The translations under genes and the position numbers were made by a program. Below are positions 51,331 to 63,477 of a DNA stretch of 64,000 nt, piece after piece. The notes under the pieces are model-generated. The model saw nothing but the letters and a program-made list of their open reading frames with translations. It was not told the origin of the DNA and made no database searches. The stretch is taken from the NCBI RefSeq assembly GCF_025399195.1, contig NW_026252122.1, forward strand, positions 1-64,000, read 5' to 3'. Source of the DNA: Umbelopsis ramanniana AG (Eukaryota > Mucoromycota > Umbelopsidomycetes > Umbelopsidales > Umbelopsidaceae). The stretch's first letter is position 1. Each line of letters begins with the position of its first letter.

Positions 51331-51552
51331 GAACGAAGCTGAGTAGCCCGGCCTAAAAAACAAAAACGGGTGTTTTTGGGTGGATTTTTTTTTTTACAGA
51401 AATAGAGATTTTCTTTGAAAAGGCTTCTGTTGTGTGGGGTTAAATTTAGCATCTCGCCACCCTCCCAGTATAAAAGTATCCCTCTTCCATAACGTCACAG
51501 AGCAGCACTTTTGCTTTTTTATATCTCTTTCACACTTCCGTTTCTAACGGAA

Positions 51553-52656
51553 ATGGATGCCCGGCAACCACACGTTCCTAAACATGATCCAAAATACAAA
51601 CCTCATCATAGACAAAGCTTTAGCGGCCATCCTCTATTACAACAATCTGAGGATGGTCTCGTAAGCTTTAGATATCAACCCATCAAGCAACGGCCACGCT
51701 CATTCACCGTGTCCAGCCTCATTACCTCAGAGAACAGCAGTGTACCGTACACCATTGTTGAGCAGGACGAGTTAACGCCGCCTTGCATAGAATTCGATAT
51801 GAAGCAATTGGATAAAGCTTTACAGACAGCCTTTGTCCTGCTTTCGTCATGCGATAGGACGCTAGGTCATCTGCCTGACAAATTGAAACAGTCCATTGTG
51901 CAAAAAGCGCAGGAGGACTCGACAGTGATGTCGAATCATGTGAAGTCCCAAAGAGGCAATGGCAAGGCTCAACTTGGAATCGGCTCCGCGCAGTCGATTA
52001 TCCATCGACTGTATTCGAACAGTCCCGCAGTTGAAGACCAAACGAGTGCAGAAGGTGATGCTACGCACTCGTTGTCAACGGGAGATTTGCAACAAGCCAT
52101 CAAGAACGGTGCGACTCAGGTTCAAACGTATGACAAACGACTTTCCAGTGGTAGCGACGTGACTGACAGCAGCGAGTCATGCTCGTCTGTGACATCTGAA
52201 CCATCCACGCCACGAACACCTTATTACAATCATGCCTTCAGTATTGCAGTGGAAAGCGGTAGTCTTTTAGACTCTTCTCGCATCATACACCAGGGCAGCC
52301 CTACGAGCAAAGACAAGCTCGACGTATGGGCCCTTCCGTTTACAAAAGCATACACATCATCAAAACCTCCATCATTAACCAGGTCGAGGTCGAGTCAAGC
52401 GGATTCCGATGTATTTACCAAACGCTCAACTGGTCTGGGACTAGCTGATCTAGTTCACTCGGTTTTAGGGGATGCCATCAAGCAAGCGGATATAGAGCTG
52501 AGATGGGATGAAAGCGGCGACTGGGAGAGTGAAGATGAGGAAGAACCAGCTATGACTGAACAAGAAATCCGTGACTATGAGTTGGAGCGCAGCTTAGCCA
52601 TGCGAAAAAATCCTATCAATCGATATCTAAGCGATGGGGTCAACGTCCTGTATTGA
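51553..52656 (+). CDS. Unknown single-exon acidic/Ser-rich protein
   Basis: An intronless gene of 367 codons, divergent from RCE1 with about 220 bp between starts. It starts MDARQPHVPKHDPKYKPHH. A potentially folded helical part (FDMKQLDKALQTAFVLLSS followed by CDRTLGHLPDKLKQSIVQ) is flanked by Ser/Thr-rich regions. The C-terminal end contains LGLADLVHSVLGDAIKQAD, an acidic patch (WESEDEEEPAMTEQEI) and LRD-like DYELERSLAMRKNPINRYL. Basic/Pro segments such as KQRPRSFTVSS are possible kinase sites. There is no signal peptide or membrane helix. I do not recognise the family; it may be restricted to Mucoromycota. The long clean open frame with a plausible start supports a real gene. Confidence 0.75.
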   Translation: MDARQPHVPKHDPKYKPHHRQSFSGHPLLQQSEDGLVSFRYQPIKQRPRSFTVSSLITSENSSVPYTIVEQDELTPPCIEFDMKQLDKALQTAFVLLSSCDRTLGHLPDKLKQSIVQKAQEDSTVMSNHVKSQRGNGKAQLGIGSAQSIIHRLYSNSPAVEDQTSAEGDATHSLSTGDLQQAIKNGATQVQTYDKRLSSGSDVTDSSESCSSVTSEPSTPRTPYYNHAFSIAVESGSLLDSSRIIHQGSPTSKDKLDVWALPFTKAYTSSKPPSLTRSRSSQADSDVFTKRSTGLGLADLVHSVLGDAIKQADIELRWDESGDWESEDEEEPAMTEQEIRDYELERSLAMRKNPINRYLSDGVNVLY

Positions 52657-53153
52657 CGAATGTTTTTGTTTTCCTCAGCTTGAATTGGCAAAAAAGATGA
52701 AACTTGGGGGGAGGGAAATTTTTTTGCCACTGTACATTTTTCAAACACGTGTGGGCAGGTCCTCTTCCCATTACTACCTTTCCTTTCCACTTGTATCATA
52801 GGAATTACCAGTGAAGAGCACATAATATCGCTGTAGCCGCACTTTAACATTATTATTCACTAGCTCGTCAAACTATTTTTTTTTTGCCTTCTCTCTAGAA
52901 AGAGATGGATATCTATAACATTATAAATTGCGTCATGCATACCGTGCATTTCATTTTGTGTGAAAATAATCATGTATGAGATGAACGGACACTTCGTTCC
53001 GTTGTAAACTTTTTTTTTTTTATTTCTTTTGAAACTCAAAGTCAAGCAAAAAATGGCAGTGATATAAATACAGATTGATAAAAAGACCTTTCATCGATGA
53101 GCGAACGAGATGGTTGTCTCGGTGGTGGAGGAGGGTATACTTCTTCGTTATGT
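52657..53153. other. Convergent 3' flanks, no gene seen
   Basis: About 500 bp between two convergent unknown genes. It holds T-runs near 52870 and 53010 and only short random frames. Confidence 0.5.
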
Positions 53154-54032
53154 TTAGCAGGCAAGAACCCCTTCAACAGCACCGTAGGATTCAATGGTGG
53201 TGTAGCGTAAAGGTTTAATCATGTCAAAATGTGGGTGACACTGCATCTGAGTAAGTCTCCAACCGCAAGATTCCAATTCACTGTCAAAGTCCGACTGGGT
53301 GGATTGCAGAGACGAAGCGCTGATCTTGTGGAGGAGATTTCGTGAGCCTTTTCTTGATATGGCCTTGACTTGAGTAGGGTACTGATAGTGAGATGGAAGG
53401 GGGCATTGAAAAGTGAATTCGTACGAAGGCTTAGACGCCAAAGCTTTGATATCCAATGTTGACTTGCTCTCATGTATGGACGCGACGGCTGAATCGACAC
53501 GAAAGGAAGGTACGGGCGACGCCGAATCTTCATACTGTGGAGGGCCTGGAAGATAGATCCATTTGGTGTTCTGGAAATCATTGACGGGAACTTTGGCACT
53601 TCCGAGGGTCTCTTTCTTCCAGCCCTTGACGCGTCGTACCGTCCATTTGGCTTGTTGCATTTGATCGTTATCAGTTTCATCTTCTTCCAAGGGTTCGTCC
53701 TTGAGCCAGACTTTGATCATGACATCGGCGCCTTCATGTGTCAAATGTTTACAAAGGTTACGATCGTTACGGATATCCACGCAGGAAATCGTTTGCTTTG
53801 AGCGAACTCTGTCGATTTGTTTAGAGTTGTCACGATCAAGAGGTAACCAGGTTTTGCCGTCATCCCATGACACTTCAATAATGGTTGAAGATGGGCATAA
53901 CAGCCGTCTCAAGCCAGAATAAAATCGGTGAGACAGTGAAATATTGGGTGTATGCAATTCAGGGCAAGCTGGAGCCTGTTGTTCCTGCTCGTGCTGCTGA
54001 CGACCAAACAAAGAATTGAGCAATTGAAACAT
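53154..54032 (-). CDS. Unknown single-exon protein of 292 residues
   Basis: An intronless gene starting MFQLLNSLFGRQQHEQ at 54032. A structured-looking part reads STIIEVSWDDGKTWLPLDR, then QTISCVDIRNDRN, DVMIKVWLKDEPLEED and WIYLPGPPQYED. The alternation of hydrophobic residues suggests a beta-sandwich, and WDDGKTW is reminiscent of carbohydrate-binding or kinase-regulatory modules. This is an impression, not an assignment. A basic linker (AISRKGSRNLLHKIS) lies near the C-terminus. There is no signal peptide or membrane helix. The long frame with a good ATG and the absence of introns support a real gene. I do not recognise the family. Confidence 0.72.
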   Translation of the reverse strand: MFQLLNSLFGRQQHEQEQQAPACPELHTPNISLSHRFYSGLRRLLCPSSTIIEVSWDDGKTWLPLDRDNSKQIDRVRSKQTISCVDIRNDRNLCKHLTHEGADVMIKVWLKDEPLEEDETDNDQMQQAKWTVRRVKGWKKETLGSAKVPVNDFQNTKWIYLPGPPQYEDSASPVPSFRVDSAVASIHESKSTLDIKALASKPSYEFTFQCPLPSHYQYPTQVKAISRKGSRNLLHKISASSLQSTQSDFDSELESCGWRLTQMQCHPHFDMIKPLRYTTIESYGAVEGVLAC

Positions 54033-55021
54033 GAATATTATGTGTGAAAAGGTAAAAGTATGTGAAAGAAAGGAATGTCAACAACAAGGGGTACAAAGTG
54101 AAAAAGGCGGCTTTATAAAGGAGTGTGTGAAAGATAGAGTGTGAATATTTATTTTTCCTTTGTTTTGGTGTAGGTTGGACGAGTATTTATGTTCCTTGTG
54201 TTGAAGAGCGAGGAAACCGTGCTTCTCCCGCACAAGCATTTCACACTTTCCCTGGCTTGAAGGCTCTTGTCTTAGTCAGTGTAACCATGCTTTGATTCAC
54301 GCTGATCGCACAAAGGCAGAGAAAACTTGAACCCATGATTACTCAACTACTCTAATCTAACTTCCGCTGCCATACAGTAACAGCATGCTAGTGAAACCGT
54401 GTGCTATGAATGAAACACCGATATGGACATGACCGCTGGCGCCAAAAAGTCCCTAAGGAAGTGCATAAGGTCGTTAGGACGACCAAATTGGCACCAGAAA
54501 AAAAAAATTCACTATCATAGCTATAGTTATTTTTTCCAGTGCACAGGCGTCAAAATTTCTAAATATGTCACGGTTCGTGCGGACCCCTGGCCTGAGCCCA
54601 TTCAAAGCGAAACCTCTTAGACCCTATCGTGAACTTTCCCAGCAACGGCAGAATAGTCATCAAAGCTTGGCTGTACATGCTGCCGCTAACATCCCTTGTT
54701 TCATATGCTTCACCCATACACAGCACAGCATGATTGGGCATTGCAATTTTTATTATTCAGCTTGTTGATATTGAACAAGTGGGTTTGGTAAGGGAGAAAA
54801 AGAAAATTGATAAGGTATGTCACTGAATGTTGATCATCATTATCAATTTCGTGCCTTGGTTATTTTGGGAGATCATATTTACGAGCGTCAATCCAATCCC
54901 ATGGGAGAAGAAGTGAGCTGGGCTTGTTAGGAGTATTTTACATATATGGTGATTAGGAATGAAAACATGTTTCTGGACTTGAGATGTCGCGCGTGCGTGT
55001 ATACTTCTTTCCAAAACACGT
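54033..55021. other. Intergenic region of about 1 kb
   Basis: This holds the promoter of the 292-residue protein and the 3' flank of the SANTA-domain gene. Plus-strand frames at 54423-54768 lack any feature of a protein. Nothing else is recognised. Confidence 0.5.
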
Positions 55022-57517
55022 CTAGCCAACGCCAAATTTCGTCCCTCCGTCGCCTATTGTACTTCGGCCTTCCTTATCGGTCTCGGGCAAGTTTGCGTGG
55101 CTGGACGAATCAAACACGGTGGGTGTTGCCTCAACAGCGTCAGCTTTGACGGCAGAGTCCTGAGTGGATGGTCCACCCCTCTATTGTGAAAAGAGAAAAA
55201 GATATGCTTTTGGTGAGCTCATGTCTTTCAACGATTGCGTCATAAAATCTCCAAGTCCATACCTCGGAGGCGAAATCATTCATGGCGGTATCAGACCCAG
55301 CTGTATCCCCAGAGACAACGCGTTTTCTTGCTGGCAATTGGAAGAAAACATCGTTCATTTCGTCTTGTCTTCTTTTCAGAGTTTTGTATGTAATCCCCCA
55401 CGGCGTGTGAGGATAGTTGACGGAATTGGCTTGAATGTGATGCACAGAAAACTGCGAAAATGGGCCGCTTTCATCCATATTTCTGGCAGTTTGTGGCACG
55501 AAGGTTTGAACTCCCGCTGAAGTACTTGCCTCACGTTTGCTTCCGTCCGTTTGGTATGTCGTATCACTTACGTTAGAATAGTCTCCTGGGCAGGAATCGG
55601 ATTCACATGCGGCATTCTGCGCCGCTGCAGTCACAAGATTTCTCATGGGTATAGAATGTGGCGACGAAGACAGTGACGATGGATTACGCCAGCTCATGGG
55701 TGAGGTATGTTCGTTTTCAACTTTAGACCGTGCGGCAGTTGAGCTCGTTAGTTCAGCTGGATAATCATAGTCCGTCCCCGTGGAGAGGGTGGCTGACGAC
55801 AGCACAGACGGCGCTGGTGCTTTGCTGGATTTCTGCATAAACGAAGGCAGTTCTGCCGATGCTTGTGGTAAGATATGGGGCAGGATTAACTGTCCCCAGT
55901 TGGCAGGAAACCCATCTTGAAACTGATGGCAAAGCTCCAGCGGAAACTCTGTGGTAGGAAGTTAATATTATCCTTGAATTTCAACAACAGCCAAAACCCA
56001 TGACACCTACCATTTAGAAGCATGCCTTCAATATCGATCTCACCAAATAATCGGTATATTTTCCCACTACTGGAAACCAAAGTCCGTTCATTAATTCGGG
56101 AGACAATTCTGGTGCTGTGCCAAGGCTGTATCGAGACATGCATGGGTAAGTACTGATGGAAAAGCTAACATGAGAAACAACCGCAATGCCCAATTTTACC
56201 TTGTCAAGCGTACAATGAATGCCACCAATGACAATGGCAAGAGCCTAATCACACAAACAATCCTATCAGTACACCATTGACACATTTTGTGGATTGTTAA
56301 AACTCAAATAGATACTACCTCGCCAACCTTGATGCGCTTTAATTTCCAGTTGGACAAATGGACCTCATTCTCATTGTTGTTGTCAGAGGCATCGCTGGTG
56401 TTGCTTCCTGATACCGTAAGGCTGCTATTGGACGAGTAGTGTGACGATACGAATCTGTGTGAGCCTTTGCGAGCTGTGTAATCGGCTCGGAATCGAGCGA
56501 TTCGCTGATTTCGAGCGTGAAGCATGCTTTCATGATGACTTCGTTTTCGGCTGTAATTGGCTCCATCCCTTAAGTCACCCCTCGTGGCAGGTTGACTAGG
56601 TTCACTCGGCAGTGTGGAGGGTGAGCTGGCACGTGCCGCTGATCCGATTTCTGGAATGGATGGGAGAGATCGCGGCTGCGTATATCTTGAACTCATAGCA
56701 AGGTTTTGTTCACTTCGCGTATCGGACGCTATGCTCGATATATTACTTTCGGAAGAATTCAAAACGCTCTGATATGGACTTTCTCGAGTTGACTGAGTAT
56801 GTCTACCGAGATCAGTTGATAAACTCTGTATACTGGATATACTATCAGTTGAATGACTGTTCAAGAGTTCGGGAGCCGGCATTAATGTAGGTCTGGATGT
56901 GTAAGATTTGAATTCATTAGTGATAGGTTGTGGAAAGCTCTCATTTCTCTCTCCCCCCAAAAAGAAATGGATATTTACATTTGGGTTTTGGAGTTTGAGT
57001 GTTGATTGTCTTTCGGAACAATGGTTGTCGTGTCTATTGACGAAGCGGATGCCTGTTGAATGGAGGAGGAAAACTGTGTAAGGCGAAACTCGATAGTGAT
57101 TAAATCGATCTCCTTTTTTTTTACCTGAGGTAATTGTGGAGCGGAGGAGGCTAAACTGGTATTAGCAGACTTTTGTGACTTATCCATCTCTGCACGCAGG
57201 TTGGAAGCCATAGTAGTGTCGCTGGAGTCGCTAACTTCGGTAGAAAAGCAATCTGGAGGTCGAGAGCTGTAGCTATCTTCAGAGGATATTTCCAGCCAGC
57301 GGTGTAAAAGCGAAGGACCAATGTTGTTACAACTTTTCTGCGAGGACTGGCTTCTATTCGAGTTTTGAAGTAAAGTGTTTGGTTTCGAGTGTTCGAGTGG
57401 TAACTTAAAGAAAGACTCTGTACTATTTAAATTGGAGTTGGTTGAGTCGTTTGGTTGATCACCCGATTTGTCTGAGACTTTCTTTTGCTGCTGAGTATCA
57501 GTCGAGGCATGCGACAT
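55022..57517 (-). CDS. SANTA-domain protein, KNL2/Mis18BP1-like
   Basis: A multi-exon gene of roughly 680 residues. The first 400 are low-complexity Ser/Asn/Gln/Thr-rich sequence (start MSHASTDTQQQKK at 57517). Three exons then build a complete SANTA domain: LSNWKLKRIKVGE joined to ALAIVIGGIHCTLDK, then PWHSTRIVSRINERTLVSSS with GKIYRLFGEIDIEGMLLN, then EFPLELCHQFQDGFPANWGQL. The spaced pattern W...V.G...WHS..I..R...L.T/S.SG..Y.L.G.ID...FP..F..GFP..W is the SANTA consensus of plant and animal KNL2/Mis18BP1, which help deposit centromeric CENP-A. The C-terminal part has a conserved-looking HTPWGITYKTLKRRQDEMND and ends at 55022 after a last intron at SE-RGGPSTQD. No SANT/Myb repeat and no CENPC-k motif were seen. 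Two in-frame stretches (near 57054-57125 and 55560) could be introns or retained sequence. Function at centromeres is inference. Confidence 0.8.
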
Positions 57518-58075
57518 GGTCTCAGGGATGCCGGAGTGCAATTTTTATTGTAATCACTGTTAGCTGCTGGAATTACGTAAAGTGAGCTTTGGGTTGGTGT
57601 GGAGAGTGACCATGAGCTACGAAATGGTTCTTGGAACTTTTTTTTCTGAGCTTCAAGGATTACCCATTTCTGCTTAAAAACGTGACGTAATCAAAAGGTT
57701 AGTACCAAAAAAATCCTTCGGCATCCAGGGTTTTCAAGGTCACATTCAAGCTTGCTTCAGTACGCCAACAAACATTCCTTTATACTACAATGATGGGAGA
57801 CTGCATAGCCATCCGGGTTAAACCGGTTTTAAGCTAGGATAGCAAACATGTTGAAGCTTATCGGCAACGGACATTATTGCGTGGTGATCATTGTTGTTAT
57901 TGCAAGAACAAAAAGACCCAATTGCATCTGGCAGGCAAACTAGATTTCAGCCCTAACTATTGCTTCCACATTGAAGATCTTCCACACCACTGGACGCTAT
58001 CCCATTTTTCCACTTCCTGACGACAAACCCTTCCATGAGCTTCGAACACGTGACTGGTTATTTTTTCACAGCAGC
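57518..58075. promoter_or_regulatory. Divergent promoter between SANTA-domain and HemW genes
   Basis: About 560 bp separates the two divergent starts. It contains the palindrome-like AACCGGTTT near 57820. No gene or defined element is recognised. Confidence 0.45.
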
Positions 58076-60429
58076 ATGAATCCAAAAGTTCGCGTTTCTA
58101 GACACTTTTTGAGGTGTTATATGAATTTCAAAAAGGTCAACACCCAATCCGTTCTTTCTGCATTGAGCAATGTAAGAAGGCGACATTTCAGTGATTGTTC
58201 TCAAGGTAATGTGCGTCTGCACGTTGTTGCCTCATCGTCGTGATGAAGCGCCATGTTGTCCCTTAAATGGCTTCCCTTTTGTCACTCAAAGTATATCCGT
58301 GTAACGTCTTATAGCAGCAGGGCAACCATTTTCTATATACATCCACTGGCCGTATTGTGAAAGGTGCATCATCAATAATATATCTCTCCCATATGATTTG
58401 TTTGCCTAATCTCATTGAGATCTCATCATCGTTTTAGCAAGTGTACATACTGTAATTTCAACAAATACATCAATCCAGCTTCTCCTCCGAATGAAAGAAT
58501 GCTATCAGCCATGAAACGTGAGCTGGCTTTTTACATGAGACATCCGAAGTTTGGTCTCCAAGCCCGCAAATTACATAGTATCTATTTTGGTGGGGGAACA
58601 CCAACATTGGCACCGGTAAAGTGCAAATATGTTTTTAAACTGAGTGTCAATGATGCCATGCTGAAACGTTCAATGTCAAAAGGTCTCGACTATTCAATCA
58701 ATTATAGACGAGATAGACAAGACAATGGGAGGATTACACAGTGATATTGAAATTACAATTGAGGTGACTAACCATTCGATGTGTATGCTGTCATTCACAG
58801 TTTGGTAATCGTGTATTGCTTCATCAGGGCAATCCTACAGTAAGTACCCCCCTCGGTCGCATAGAACAATCAGGTTTTAAGAGTGCAATCATGACGTTGA
58901 TGATACTTTGATAAAGTCCAGCGAAATCAGCAAACTTTCATCGTTGCACACGATCGGTGTCAACAGGCTGTCATTGGGTATTCAATCTCTACGCGATGAA
59001 GATCTGCCTATACTAGGTAATTTCATAAATGATACAATCCATGCTCCATGTCATAGGTCTCCTCTAATTCGTAACGATAGGACGTGATCATAATACGAAG
59101 GATGCCATTCACGCTTTGGAGTCAGCTAAGCGAATATTTGGCGATAAGGGCTTTACTTTCGACATGATATTTGGGAGACCAGGCAACTCACTAGATGATT
59201 GGCAAAAAGAATTGAAGGCGAGTACTGTTTATAGACAGTAAAGCTAATCTTCGTCTGTAAGTCGTTTTAATGAAAGAGAGCAGCAAGCATTATCAATCGC
59301 AGGAGATCATATGTCCATATATCAATTGACACTTGAGCGTGGCACTCCGTAAGTCCTCGTTCATTTCATTTTTCCCGCATTGTACTTTGAGCTTATCATT
59401 GCACCATGGCATATTAGTCTGTTCAAAGATGTTATGGCAGGAAAGTTGGCTCCAATTGCTGGTCAAGAAGAGCTTGCGGACATGTACGAGCATGTCATTG
59501 AGGTAAATAACCTCGTAATACACCCCACCTTGGTTGCCTGACCGCGGAGGTACGCTTGGAGATAGTGTATTACATTGAATGCTCAACAGTATGTTTTACG
59601 AATAGGCGACCGCGCAGCATGGATTATTTCATTATGAGGTTTCAAATTATGCGAGAACTACAGCAGCTATGAGCCGCCATAACTTCTCATACTGGCGTGG
59701 CATGGACTACATAGGTATAACATGATGAACAAGAGCACTTGCAACGAGGGTGACACTAATATGTATATTACAAAGGCATTGGCCCTGGAGCTCACGGACG
59801 ACTGACACAACTGAACGGCGAAAGGTTACGTACATTTGGCGAATTCCATCCTGAGCGATGGATGGCTCAATGTGAAGATGAAGGTGACGGGTAAGTATAG
59901 GAAGTAGGTGCTGAGGCCAGATTGCGCATTAACAATTTTCTTAGGATTAGGAAAATGATTCCTATGGAGCATCGCCAGATTCCAGAGGTATGACTACTTT
60001 TACATGTTCAATAAGCACAGCATGACATCTCAGAGAGTATTTACAATAACATTCCCTTCGTCGATCAGGAACTGGTGTTGTTTGGACTTCGAACAAAGCT
60101 CGGTATACCTCGCTCTAGATTTAGTACAATGACAGGCGGGAAAAAGCTGGAAGATGTAGGTGTTCATAGGCTCATCAAGGATTGACTGCTATTATTGACA
60201 TTGTGCTTATTGACAGGCTTTAAGAGGCGATGTAATCAAAAGTTATGTAGAGCATGGATTACTCATTGATGAAGGCAAAACAGAAAATAATGTGCAGACA
60301 TCGGCACCGGAATTCGTTCCAGCCGACTGTGTCAGCGAATTCTACAGCGGGACTATTCGACCGACAGAAAAGGGTCTAGCTGTCATAGACACCATCATTC
60401 CTAATATCCTTAAACCCACTGATAGCTGA
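58076..60429 (+). CDS. HemW/RSAD1 radical-SAM heme chaperone, mitochondrial
   Basis: A radical SAM protein related to coproporphyrinogen III dehydrogenase but belonging to the HemW group, which inserts heme into respiratory proteins. The many-exon product begins MNPKVRVSRHFLRCYMNFKK, rich in Arg/Lys without acidic residues, a likely mitochondrial targeting peptide. Then come FSIYIHWPYCESKCTYCNF with the CxxxCxxC cluster ligands, SIYFGGGTPTLAP, ITIEGNPTSSEI after removal of two introns, VNRLSLGIQSLRDEDLPILG, FDMIFGRPGNSLDDW, HYEVSNYA and YIGIGPGAHG. The C-terminal HemN-like domain has EELVLFGLRTKLGI and ends in RPTEKGLAVIDTI. The typical HemW form has no extra N-terminal Cys/Arg needed for dehydrogenase activity, so heme chaperone is the better call. 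It is convergent with ERO1. Confidence 0.88.
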
Positions 60430-60554
60430 GAGATAGAAACACTTTTGGCCATTTGGAAACTAATTTAATGTTTCTTAAATACATTTGTTATGTTTTATGA
60501 TTGTCTCATTTACGAAATAAATTACAAGAGGTGGTGGTGAATGCAATGCAGGCA

Positions 60555-63008
60555 TTAAAACGTGCTGAATGTCTTGAGGATTTGAGGTACGGGAAGGTCC
60601 AACTTTTCCATGGTATCGGCTGCCCAACGACATGCCACAGATATGCATCGGTTAAAGCTTTCATGAGTGGACGATACCACACGTTTGAACGTATTATTAT
60701 CTGTATCGATAATACCAAATTGCTTTTCGCCATGGACTGGCTCTGGGTTCTGCTTGAAACCAAATATGTGTGAGTTTTGACAGTGTGATACTATACTTAT
60801 GGTATAAATACGTACATTGGGGTGGGTCTTGGCTTGGTACATCTTTCTAAATTTATCCACAGCTCGTAGACTTTCAGAGAAGCGGTTGATGGTGTTGATA
60901 AGGGCAATGATTTCGGACCGTTCAAACAATGCTGGGTTGGTTTTCGCGCTGAGTGCCATAACAGTGGTCAAATTAACTGAATGGGTTATGTTGGATGCAC
61001 TTCAATGTATACCAATAACTTACTTTAAACTCTTGTCCTCGTATGAAAACAAAACTTTCAAGGCAGTTCCTAGACCAGCTGTTTGGATCTTTCCCCACAA
61101 CTTGCATTTCTCACAGCCAACACAATCCATGATCCTAGTCACATTTCGGAAATGCTCCTTGAACTCCTCCTTGAGTGCCTATTTTGAAATAAAGTGTTTC
61201 TTAGTAAGCAGTGGCGCCTGTCCCTCAAAAGCAAGCATATCCATTTACCTGAGCATTTTGACCTTGGAAAAGCTGTCTTTCATCAAAGGTCGAAGGACAT
61301 GCTTTTGTGTTTTCAATCAAGTCCAAAACCAATTGCTATCAAGAAGGCGATTGTTTAAGTTACCGTGAAACTTGCACATGAATATCAAACATCACGATTC
61401 TCGTACCTTTGTCTCTGCTTCTTCTTTAGCATCCCCAGTAAAAAATGTATACTCATGCAGATAATCAGATAGCTTCACCAGGGCTCGCATGAGTAATGTA
61501 TGAGTAAAGTATACGTTATGCAATCTCTCGGGATGAGAACCGATTCGAGAAACGAAACAATCGAGATTGGCGCTCTGTGTTAAATTAATCAGTCAGTCCT
61601 CCACTCACATGACTCTACCAATTGTTCTGAAAGTCCTTACCCATTCACCAGTTGTTTGGTTGAAATACTCATCACAGATATGGATGGAGATAGAAGAATG
61701 AAGACCTGTTGTGACATAAGTGTCAATAGATCATGTCGATCTGTAGATCAAGTTACCAACGAAAGCTTACCTGAGATGACACGGTAGAATACTCGCTTTT
61801 CCAGACAAACTTCCTCATTTTCAGAGTCTGGATCTTCAGCCAAATCATTGAGCAAACGGTCAAGGTCTTTACGGTCATTGGGAACCACTGCAAAGGGATT
61901 CTGGATAGGTTGTGATAAACTGGGAGGAGTGAGAGAGCTTCCAGTAGTGGTCTTTTGCTCTCCAGTGTTCATGATATTGTTGCAAGTCTCACACCCTTCA
62001 GTCATTTTGTGCACAATATTGAAACAGTTCTCCTCATAAATCGACTTCCACACACGTGCAGCAGATACTCCAGCGTAACCCGTAAATCGTTCTGGATTCT
62101 GTTGGAGATCAACATAGACGCCATCTGAAAAAAAAGTGGAATACGTCAGTTGAGAAGAGGGGTAAAATAGGACCAATATTGATCAAGCCAGTTGTTCATG
62201 CATACCTGTGTCAGCCTCATTCTCTACCAGACAAAAATCTTGATCTTTGTATTGGCAGGTATCACTAACTCCAAATAGCTAAGGATAGCAGTGATCAGCA
62301 ACGCTAGACATATCCATAGCCATAATACGGTATAGACTTACATCTGATGAGGAAGAAACGGTATGAACCTTTCCCAAAGCATCTTGTCTCCAAGCAAGTG
62401 GAATGGCGGCCTAACGACATAAGAAAGGATTAGTCAGAGAGTGGAAAAATAGGAGTCATGCTGAAGAGGAATAGGACTGACCTCATCGATAGTTGCTACA
62501 GAACAATCTCTGTTCATGCAGAGACCATCATCCGGCCAAAAGGGACAATCCTTCCACAAGTTGAGCTATAAAAAAAAAACCTCGCATGTTTAATTGACAA
62601 GCACGAAAATGAAACAGTTGTCAAGCAAGCACAAGCCTACTTTATAATACCGAAAGAATCTGGATGATACAAGTTTCTTTAGTATTGGTGTAATGGCTTG
62701 GTTGACCCCTTCTACGGTTTGCACGTCGCAACAGGAGTCTCTAATGGCTCCAGTAGGCTGACAAAGAAAACAATGGTATTAAGCATCCAAATCGAAGTAA
62801 AGATATTGTGACCTCAAGCATACAATTCTCAACTAACGTTGCAATAATCCTGTTGTTCAGTTATGTCTAGAACGTCTTCTACAAATTTCACGCCGGTAGA
62901 ATCTTGAGCAACTGGTGACATCGATGACGGGGGATTGGCGGAGCATTGCAGACTCCACAATAAGCTGATTGCTGAAAGCAATAGAATATATCGCTGCCAC
63001 TTGAACAT
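60555..63008 (-). CDS. ERO1: ERO1 endoplasmic-reticulum thiol oxidase
   Basis: ERO1 is the FAD-dependent oxidase that re-oxidises protein disulfide isomerase in the ER. The product starts with a signal peptide, [20 protein letters not shown], cleaved probably near QCSANP. The shuttle disulfide motif is CMNRDC, in [14 protein letters not shown]. The conserved [20 protein letters not shown] and the C-terminal active site [26 protein letters not shown] (CxxCxxC with FAD-binding residues) follow. Between them are low-complexity Ser/Pro-rich sequence and [18 protein letters not shown]. About 560 residues including a C-terminal part beyond the core. A 63-nt putative intron near the 3' end (60753-60815) contains no stop and a whole number of codons, so retained and spliced forms would both be open. 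Its neighbour upstream is a possible bZIP regulator. Confidence 0.95.
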
Positions 63009-63477
63009 GGTCTATGAAAGAACGAGAAGGGATTGTTGGAGGTCAACAGAATTCGGCAGGTCAAAGCCAATAAAAAGCAAGTAATAATAGGCTCAGACAA
63101 TTGCTTCGTTGAGTACGTGTTGCAACAGCATTGATTCACCGTGACTTGGGATTCGGCTCAAAGATTTGTCATACCAAAATTTTTTTTTTCCATTGATTTG
63201 TAAAGAGGTAGAGAGATAGCTGTATTGCTCGTATAGGAACAGGCATTCTAGCTATCTACAAAGGATTCAAAAATGACATAAAGGGTTCGTATGAAATAAA
63301 AGTACATTGATGGTCATGAAATACATCTCCCAATATCTCCGTTTTCTCAAAAAATGAAGAATAAGTGAGGGGATGATAACATTTAGGATTACAAGGAATA
63401 ACCTATATAATTGGGTTGGGGGGGGGATTTTTTCTTTTGATCGGCATACAGTGCTCAGTACCGTCATGTATTTGCTA
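63009..63477. promoter_or_regulatory. ERO1 promoter region
   Basis: About 470 bp upstream of ERO1 and downstream of the partial gene at the window end, both on the minus strand. It has a T-run at about 63180 and a nine-base G-run near 63418. I see no clear unfolded-protein-response element. Confidence 0.4.
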
